Shown: positions 28,569 through 34,487 of the stretch, piece after piece | How positions within the stretch are numbered: position 1 is the first letter of the stretch | How the letters are laid out: the number at the start of each line of letters is the position of its first letter | DNA from: Ignatzschineria sp. F8392 | GTDB taxonomy: Bacteria > Pseudomonadota > Gammaproteobacteria > Cardiobacteriales > Wohlfahrtiimonadaceae | Assembly: GCF_002252045.1 (NCBI RefSeq) | Contig: NZ_NEFF01000010.1 | Span: 1 to 34,487 of the forward strand | Length of the DNA: 34,487 nt | Direction of reading: 5' to 3' | Notes under the pieces: model-generated | Databases searched by the model: none | Told to the model about the DNA's origin: nothing | Seen by the model: the letters and a program-made list of their open reading frames with translations, nothing else | Position numbers and translations under genes: made by a program

Positions 28569-28662
28569 TATAATGAACCAAAGGTTGTGAGTTGGTTCAT
28601 AATAGTCCGCTGTAGGGTGTGAGCTACAGAAGATCTATTTCCGTTTTATGTTTCAGTCTTAT

Positions 28663-31600
28663 TTACAGTTTTACGATTCTCGCAGGAATACCTTGTCGAA
28701 CCGCGGCACCTGTTGTCCAATCGAGCCAAGGCGCTGGAATCGGTCTTGAGGGATCAGCAATCGCAAGATCATTGAGATTGAGCCCACTTCCTACATGCTG
28801 ACTAAACTGCATCGGAACACCATCGATCATATGAGCTCTTGCACCTACATCTCGGCGACCATATCCATGCTCAATCGCTAATACGCCGGGTTTAACCCCA
28901 TCGAGCACCATGATTTGTGACTCTTGCGCACCATTAGGTGACTCAATACGAACACGATCTCCATTTTGAACATTAAAACGAAGTGCATCTTCCTCACTAA
29001 TCGCAACAAAGTTTGTCGGCTTGATCATCCGCAACCGTAATGTTGAACCGGAGGTACTACTGACGATATTGGATTTAAAGGAGGTCAATGCCAATGGCCA
29101 CTCCTCTTTCGGAAAGCGCTCATAAACAGAGCTTCCATCGGAGAATCGTGGCGGATGATAAGTTGGCGTTCCACTATAACGCTCACCATTTGCAAAGTGA
29201 CGATGAACCCCAACAGTCTCATTCCAGAGCTGTAATGTCGGCGTCCATTTCTTCGTCATCTCATCTCCTTTCCAACCAGTATCAAAGTCAGCAAAACGTC
29301 CACCACGCGCATAAACATAAGCAACGCGCATCTGCTCTTCCGGTTTTAAGATCTGCTCAATGGCGGGCATAATACGCTTAACGCCGGTAAGTTCGAGCTC
29401 TTCACGATTTGACTCCGGCACCGGTGAACCATCAAAAGCCATATTCGCCGCCGCACGAAGATAGAAATCTTCCGCCGTATGAACAGGATAATTCTTACCG
29501 GTATAATCTTTTATCGCATTCTCACCAAAGCCCGGCAATCCCATCTTTTTCGCCACTTCAATAAAAAAGAGCTCCATCGAAATGGGTCGACCCTTTGCAT
29601 CTTTCTCGACACGTGGCTCCACGATAGGCCATCTTGCAGTAGAGGTCTTAAAGGGAACGCCTGCCCAAGCACTACCGAAGCCCCAGCTCTCAAAGTTATG
29701 AGTATCGGGAACGATATAATCCGCCATTGCGGTTGTCTCATTGATAAAGGCATCAATCGCCACAAAGAGTGGTAAGACTTTGGGATCTTTTAACTTATCG
29801 AGCAGTAACTGTCTAAAACCGGTAATCCCATAGACCGGATTAGTCATATTACTGATCCAAGCTTTTAAAGGATAGGGATCTGCATTGAGTGCCGAGATCA
29901 ACATCTCTGTTGCCTGCCCACCTGCAAAAGGATACCAAGGACGGCTCGCCGGATAAGGATTCTCACCACGCGCCACCTTCTCTTTATACTCTGTAGAGGA
30001 TTCATAAGGACGCTTCGCACGACCGATCATAATTCCTTTCGGCTGAACCATACCATCGAATTTTGTAAAGTCATAACGAGGACCCGGCGCATAGTCGGCA
30101 TATTTACCACCATTAACATGCATTCCGCCCTTATAGTTCATGTTGCCGATTAAGACGTTGAGCGCTAAGAGTGCCCAAGTATTATAGAAACCATTACCAC
30201 TCATCATTCCACCATGAGTAATAATCGCCGCTTTATGACCATGACTGGTAAATTTACGCGCTAATCCCTCAATCGTGGAGACAGGTACGCCACAAACCTC
30301 ACTATATTCCGCTAAAGTTAGCTTCTCAGCAGAGCGTTTTAACATCGTGAAGCTTGTTGCAACTTCTACCGCTTCTCCATTAGCGAGTGTTACTTTACCC
30401 TCATAATAGAGCTTACCGCGAAGTGCTTCATCAACATCTTTTAACTCACCCGTTGCGGCATCCACTGTTAAAATAGGGCTCGAGGCACGATCGCCCCCTT
30501 CAATATCCGCAAGGCGTAACATCTGACCATAGAGCGGACTTGCTTCATCGATAATCACAAGATGGGTTGCATTTGAATGGCTTACCGCATCCGCTGCCTT
30601 CATCCCTGCCTGCCCAGGAACAGTGAGATAATCTTCGTTATAGCGATTCTGCTCAATAATGTAGCGAATCATCGCCATCGCCATTGCCGAATCAGTCCCG
30701 GGAAGGATAGAGACCCAAGTATTATTCTGCGTTGCCAAGGTATTGGTCATCGGCAGATTAGGCGCAACAACGGCATAACTAAATTCACTCGCCTCTTTAG
30801 TTCTCGCACCTGCTAAGAGGCGACCTTGACGTTTAAAAGGATTCCCCGATTGTGCCGGCGATGTTCCCATAAAGATTGCAAATTCAACATTCTCAAGATC
30901 TGGCTTAGCATGGGCATTTTTTGCCATATCATTCATCAACGCGCCGGAGCCTAAACGATACGCTAGACCACAATAGGCTCCATGCGCTGTGAAGTTACGT
31001 GTTCCAAAGGACTCATTTGTAAAGCGCTTCACAAAGAATTCACGCCCTTCATTTCCGGCATTTGAGACTAAAAGTTGATTCGCCTTAACTCCAAATTCTG
31101 GATTTTTGGGATCGATCAATGTCTCAAGATCACGAATATCTTTAAGCCCATCTACATGCCCTTCACCAAAGAGATCGCCACCATTGACCACTTCATCGAT
31201 CAATTGCTCAAAGCTGATGCGCTCCCATTTACCTTCCCCACGCTTTCCAACACGTTTTAAAGGCCAGAGAACACGATATGGGCTCGAAACTGATTCTCCC
31301 ATCTGCGCTCCACGAGCACAAGCCGTTGAACGATCATTAATGCCTTGATCGCCCCCTAATTTCACCCATGCCTCATCGATCGGCATATCGTAATTGAATT
31401 GCTCTTCACTCGAAAGTGGGTGGTAAGGGTTTCCGGCGATACGAATCACCTCATTCTTCTCCTTATCGACCCGCACCCGCACGCCGCAAACGGTCCAGCA
31501 TCCAAAACATTGCGTATTAGACATCGCCTGCTTCTTATTTTGGATAAATTTCCCATCTTCGATATGCCCTTCCACATTGAGCGCATCACCAAAGATTGCA

Positions 31601-31836
31601 TTTTTAGTCGGTTCTGCTGAGGTGCCGGTCACAAGACCCTTCACCATATTTTTTGCAGTATTACTATATCCAACCGCAAATGCTGCTAACCCCCCTGCTG
31701 CCGCAACCCCCTTAACAATATTACGGCGCTTACGGCGTGCGTCATCATCAGCATGAGAGCTCTCTTCTTGAGATGGCATCACCTCTGTTGACGCGTCGAT
31801 CGTTTCGATCTCTTTTTTCAATTTATCATCACTCAT
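28663..31836 (-). CDS. ttrA: Tetrathionate reductase catalytic subunit TtrA
   Basis: 1,057 residues, close to Salmonella TtrA. Molybdopterin enzyme that reduces tetrathionate to thiosulfate at the outer face of the inner membrane. Twin-arginine signal RRKRRNIVKG (34-43) followed by a hydrophobic stretch; one [4Fe-4S] set at C110, C113, C117 and C173; Cys289 in AHGAYCGLAYR is a candidate molybdenum ligand. The usual family stretch IRIAGNPYHPLSSEEQ is present. The ATG at 31836 has AGGAG seven bases upstream. It is the last gene of ttrBCA, 158 bases after ttrC. Related thiosulfate or arsenate enzymes are possible alternatives, but the neighbouring TtrB makes tetrathionate by far the most likely. 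Confidence 0.9.
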   Translation of the reverse strand: MSDDKLKKEIETIDASTEVMPSQEESSHADDDARRKRRNIVKGVAAAGGLAAFAVGYSNTAKNMVKGLVTGTSAEPTKNAIFGDALNVEGHIEDGKFIQNKKQAMSNTQCFGCWTVCGVRVRVDKEKNEVIRIAGNPYHPLSSEEQFNYDMPIDEAWVKLGGDQGINDRSTACARGAQMGESVSSPYRVLWPLKRVGKRGEGKWERISFEQLIDEVVNGGDLFGEGHVDGLKDIRDLETLIDPKNPEFGVKANQLLVSNAGNEGREFFVKRFTNESFGTRNFTAHGAYCGLAYRLGSGALMNDMAKNAHAKPDLENVEFAIFMGTSPAQSGNPFKRQGRLLAGARTKEASEFSYAVVAPNLPMTNTLATQNNTWVSILPGTDSAMAMAMIRYIIEQNRYNEDYLTVPGQAGMKAADAVSHSNATHLVIIDEASPLYGQMLRLADIEGGDRASSPILTVDAATGELKDVDEALRGKLYYEGKVTLANGEAVEVATSFTMLKRSAEKLTLAEYSEVCGVPVSTIEGLARKFTSHGHKAAIITHGGMMSGNGFYNTWALLALNVLIGNMNYKGGMHVNGGKYADYAPGPRYDFTKFDGMVQPKGIMIGRAKRPYESSTEYKEKVARGENPYPASRPWYPFAGGQATEMLISALNADPYPLKAWISNMTNPVYGITGFRQLLLDKLKDPKVLPLFVAIDAFINETTAMADYIVPDTHNFESWGFGSAWAGVPFKTSTARWPIVEPRVEKDAKGRPISMELFFIEVAKKMGLPGFGENAIKDYTGKNYPVHTAEDFYLRAAANMAFDGSPVPESNREELELTGVKRIMPAIEQILKPEEQMRVAYVYARGGRFADFDTGWKGDEMTKKWTPTLQLWNETVGVHRHFANGERYSGTPTYHPPRFSDGSSVYERFPKEEWPLALTSFKSNIVSSTSGSTLRLRMIKPTNFVAISEEDALRFNVQNGDRVRIESPNGAQESQIMVLDGVKPGVLAIEHGYGRRDVGARAHMIDGVPMQFSQHVGSGLNLNDLAIADPSRPIPAPWLDWTTGAAVRQGIPARIVKL

Positions 31837-31994
31837 CTTATTACTCCTAGGGTAGCGCTCTATCGGCGCTCTCCCGCAATTTATTGATTCTTATTGATTC
31901 CCTATTTGGCAGAGCTTTATCGATCGATAACACTCTGATCTGAAGCTCTGCACTGATCGATTAATTTGCGCTTTTCGCAATCTGGCTCTTCACC

Positions 31995-33098
31995 TTATGA
32001 AGCTACGCTAGAAGATCGCTTAATAGGCTTAAAGGTTAACCAACGATCCTGTAGTAGACTCCAGACAATAATCACTAAGGTGAGCCAGAGTCCAAAGGTG
32101 GAAAGAATGCCTAAGAATCCGCTAAATCCCCAATCGAGATGGTATGGATTGATCACCACATTATATTTTGGCAATGTTTGTGACTGCATTAAGATCGCCC
32201 AACGGATAGTCCATGCCAAAGAGAGTGATCCAAGTGCAAGAAGCAGATCGATCCAGCGGCAATTGATACGGCGTTGATTGAAGTTGACGAAGGTGTAGAT
32301 CATTAAGACTAACCAGTAGATCAGTAGACTTAAACCGATCGTAAACCAGACAGAGCCCTTCTCAGGAAGTGATCGAAAAGCAGCGCCTGCTGGCGTATCG
32401 CTCATCGCCCAGCCGATTAAGGTAAAGGCAACACCGATCAGACCGACCAATTGGAAGCGGCTTAAAATTGCCGTATGATCTTGACGATGTGACCATCTTG
32501 ATGAGAGCGAGTTCCATGCTTTAACACACATCGGTACTGCTTGAAATGCTGTAAAGAAGAGAACCCACGGCAACCATGGTGTAAACCAGATCGGCTGTGA
32601 ACGAAGCACATTAATCTCTTTTCCGGTATAGAGAAGAATCATAAATGCAGTCACTAAGAGCCCCATCGAAGTCCACTGTAACCAGAAGCTAGGGTTGATA
32701 CTTCCCCAATGGAGTGCTCTAAACCACTTATAGGTTCCCTCTTTCGTGCTATTTTCTCTCAAGAGAAGGAGAAATTGAACTATCATAAAGAGAACAAAAA
32801 GTGGAACAAAGATTGCCCCGATCCACATCCATGACCAAGGTGCCATCTGTGTATAGAAGTTAATAAAGCGTCCCGGTTGATGGAGGTCTGCCAAAAGTGC
32901 GATCGGCCCTACGATACCGGCGGTGATACCAAATCCCATCACCAAAAGCTCAAGCCCTTTTAGCTCACCATGTTTCCACCATCTTAAAATAACGGCGATC
33001 AGTGCTGCAGAAGCGGCCAAGCCGATAAAGAAGAAGTATTGTACCGCCCAGGGGAGCCAGGCGATCTCTTGTGGTAGTGTCAATAATTCACGAATCAT
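31995..33098 (-). CDS. ttrC: Tetrathionate reductase membrane subunit TtrC
   Basis: 367 residues from the ATG at 33098; the longer frame from 33116 is less likely because 33098 has GGAG nearby and makes a four-base ATGA overlap with the ttrB stop. NrfD/PsrC-type integral membrane protein with about nine membrane helices, starting WAVQYFFFIGLAASAAL. It takes electrons from quinol and anchors the TtrA-TtrB pair. It is somewhat longer than Salmonella TtrC (340). Confidence 0.88.
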   Translation of the reverse strand: MIRELLTLPQEIAWLPWAVQYFFFIGLAASAALIAVILRWWKHGELKGLELLVMGFGITAGIVGPIALLADLHQPGRFINFYTQMAPWSWMWIGAIFVPLFVLFMIVQFLLLLRENSTKEGTYKWFRALHWGSINPSFWLQWTSMGLLVTAFMILLYTGKEINVLRSQPIWFTPWLPWVLFFTAFQAVPMCVKAWNSLSSRWSHRQDHTAILSRFQLVGLIGVAFTLIGWAMSDTPAGAAFRSLPEKGSVWFTIGLSLLIYWLVLMIYTFVNFNQRRINCRWIDLLLALGSLSLAWTIRWAILMQSQTLPKYNVVINPYHLDWGFSGFLGILSTFGLWLTLVIIVWSLLQDRWLTFKPIKRSSSVAS

Positions 33099-33835
33099 AA
33101 TACAATCTCCTGCCATAACATTGCTTGACCTTGAACTTGCGATTGGAACGCTTCATCAAGCCCAATATAGAAGACTTGGGGTGTTGTTCCCTGCTCAGGT
33201 TTTAACACCTTAATCTCATCAGCAAACTCAACAAGCATCTTACTAATAAGGCTATTAGGATCTTTCATATCCCCAATAATACGTGCGCCACCGACGCATG
33301 ATTCAACACATGCCGGTAGTAATCCCGCTTCTAAGCGATGCGCACAGAAGGTACATTTATCTGCCGTGCCGGTCTCTTCATTAATAAAGCGCGCCTCATA
33401 AGGGCAAGCCTGAACACAGTAAGCACAACCGACACAGATCTTGTTATCGATCACAACGATGCCATCTTCTCGTTGGAAGGTTGCTTGTGTTGGACAGACA
33501 GGGACACAGGGAGGATTATCACAGTGGTTACAAAGTCTTGGAAGAACGACGTTTGTCGCTTGATCTTGCTCATAGCTGATCACCTGATATTGGCGCACTG
33601 TAGTTCTAAATTGCCCTGCCGGCATCTGATTCTCTACCGTACAGCTGACGGTACATGCTTGACAGCCGATACAACGGCGAAGATCTACAATCATACCGTA
33701 ACGTTTATTAGGATCGCCCTCACGACGTGGGGGTACATGCTTTTCAGCTGCGCGTGCCTCTTTTAAACTGACAACAGCCGCTCCTGCCGTTAAGGCTCCG
33801 AGTTGCTTCAGTAGATCACGACGGGTAATATCCAT
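33095..33835 (-). CDS. ttrB: Tetrathionate reductase iron-sulfur subunit TtrB
   Basis: 246 residues. I take the ATG at 33835 (MDITRRDLLKQLG), with GGAG eight bases upstream, in place of a TTG two codons earlier. Twin-arginine motif RRDLLK at residues 5-10. Sixteen cysteines in four ferredoxin-type groups: C55/58/61/65, C102/105/110/114, C134/137/140/144 and C161/164/176/180, enough for four [4Fe-4S] clusters. Stretches such as LCNHCDNPPCVPVCP and CVGCAYCVQACPY closely match Salmonella TtrB. It passes electrons from TtrC to TtrA. First gene of the operon. Confidence 0.95.
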   Translation of the reverse strand: MDITRRDLLKQLGALTAGAAVVSLKEARAAEKHVPPRREGDPNKRYGMIVDLRRCIGCQACTVSCTVENQMPAGQFRTTVRQYQVISYEQDQATNVVLPRLCNHCDNPPCVPVCPTQATFQREDGIVVIDNKICVGCAYCVQACPYEARFINEETGTADKCTFCAHRLEAGLLPACVESCVGGARIIGDMKDPNSLISKMLVEFADEIKVLKPEQGTTPQVFYIGLDEAFQSQVQGQAMLWQEIVL

Positions 33836-33942
33836 CTTCAATTCTCCTTTTATCTCTATCTCTCAACGGAGACGGTAACGGGAGGCATTCCCATAAATTT
33901 TTTCATGCTCTTATGATCCCGACTTTTGTAAAGTCCCTCTAT

Positions 33943-33956
33943 TGTGGTAAACCACA
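33943..33956. promoter_or_regulatory. Perfect palindrome upstream of ttrB
   Basis: TGTGGTAAACCACA, a 6-2-6 inverted repeat about 108 bases before the ttrB start. Candidate operator; the binding protein is unknown and I cannot assign it to TtrR. Confidence 0.5.
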
Positions 33957-33970
33957 TACCTGCTAATAAA

Positions 33971-33984
33971 TTGATCTAGAGCAA
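33971..33984 (-). promoter_or_regulatory. FNR-like box upstream of ttrB
   Basis: TTGATCTAGAGCAA differs at one position from the FNR consensus TTGATNNNNATCAA. In Salmonella the ttr genes require anaerobiosis via FNR, so the location makes sense. It lies about 136 bases from the ttrB ATG. Confidence 0.5.
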
Positions 33985-34079
33985 GTCTCTCAAACTCGCT
34001 TTTCTGAGATTTTTTTGATGAAGAGAATAAGATTCCTCTCTATATTCAATAACTAAAAGAACCGGTTGGCGGTGATAGA

Positions 34080-34487
34080 AGATCACCATCTGCCGGCGCG
34101 TAATCTCTGGAAGAATGCGATGGTAAGATCCGGCAGCGTTCAACCTTTTTTATCTCAAATTAATGATTCTTAAGAAGGCTTTTTGAACGGCGGGAACCGA
34201 CTATTTCACTCTTTTCGCTACTGCATGCCCGCCAGTCGGCGCTTTCAGCACCGAGAATGATATCGTTAAGGCAACGATTTTTTCCGGCATGCAACTTGTG
34301 AAAGAATGCAATGGTAATCTACGGCAACTCATCGACATTTATAAAGATAAAACTATTCGGGCAATCGAATGATTGCCCCCTGCCGGCGCGAGATTGATAA
34401 AAGAACGCGATGGTGAGGACCGGCAGCGTTCAGCCTTTTTTTTCAATCAATGATACTTAAGAAGGCTTTTTGAACGGCGGGAACCGA
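34080..34487. repeat. Second hairpin-repeat array (B-A-B'-B-A), cut by window edge
   Basis: Same family and orientation as the array at 27196-28522. Units: B at about 34080-34146 (stem CTGCCGG 34090-34096 with CCGGCAG 34130-34136), A at 34169-34254 (GGCGGG with CCCGCC), a degenerate B' at 34270-34330, B at 34376-34438, and the start of another A at 34459. The B units are followed by T-runs (CAACCTTTTTT and CAGCCTTTTTTTT). Confidence 0.85.

Noticed and set aside
33099-33116. Longer start for ttrC
   Set aside because: The ATG at 33098 has a ribosome site and a standard ATGA overlap with ttrB.

Overview
The window looks like a chromosomal segment of an AT-rich Gram-negative gammaproteobacterium. 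ttrBCA (tetrathionate reductase), artPIQM-like (arginine uptake) and aaeXAB-like (aromatic acid efflux) clusters keep the gene order known from Enterobacteria, but the DNA is more AT-rich and the accessory content differs. Two giant type I-secreted adhesins and a respiratory tetrathionate reductase suggest a host- or carrion-associated facultative anaerobe. A Wohlfahrtiimonas/Ignatzschineria-type organism would fit; that is a guess and nothing here proves it.

Layout. 1-4763 (minus) is the N-terminal 1,587 residues of a giant adhesin: a BapA-type prefix domain, about 1,140 residues of Ser-Asp repeats, then Ig-like repeats leaving the window. 5088-9926 (minus) is a complete paralogue of 1,612 residues with a nearly identical prefix, but its stalk is mostly Ala-Asp; it ends in a BapA-like C-terminal secretion region. 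10173-10991 is a decayed IS3-family element. 11071-16985 (minus) is a tight three-gene operon of predicted carboxylate-amine ligases: a barrel/YheCD ATP-grasp fusion, a MurF-like Mur ligase, and a helical-repeat/ATP-grasp protein. 17288-20339 (plus) is an aaeXAB-type efflux operon. 20442-21599 (minus) is an unrecognised pair, one member HEPN-like. tRNA-Ser(GCU) follows at 21959-22049. 22167-25369 (minus) is artPIQM with an internal terminator. 25903-27145 (plus) is a P-loop ATPase overlapping a Mth938-like protein. 27196-28522 and 34080-34487 are arrays of mosaic hairpin repeats bracketing ttrBCA (28663-33835, minus).

How the genes fit. TtrB, TtrC and TtrA form a periplasm-facing reductase coupled to the quinone pool; an FNR-like box lies upstream, and the ttrRS sensor pair is not in the window. 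The art genes form one ABC importer, with a hairpin-T site that could let the binding protein be made in excess over the permeases. The two adhesins probably use a BapA/Lap-type type I exporter encoded elsewhere.

The best candidate for an undescribed system is the three-ligase operon. ATP-grasp plus Mur-ligase chemistry is the pairing used by cyanophycin synthetase, which builds amide bonds on aspartate side chains. Here it sits beside two proteins that present hundreds of regularly spaced aspartates. A link between them is inference from proximity and chemistry only. The second candidate is the hairpin repeat family, whose closing stems change in a compensatory way between copies.
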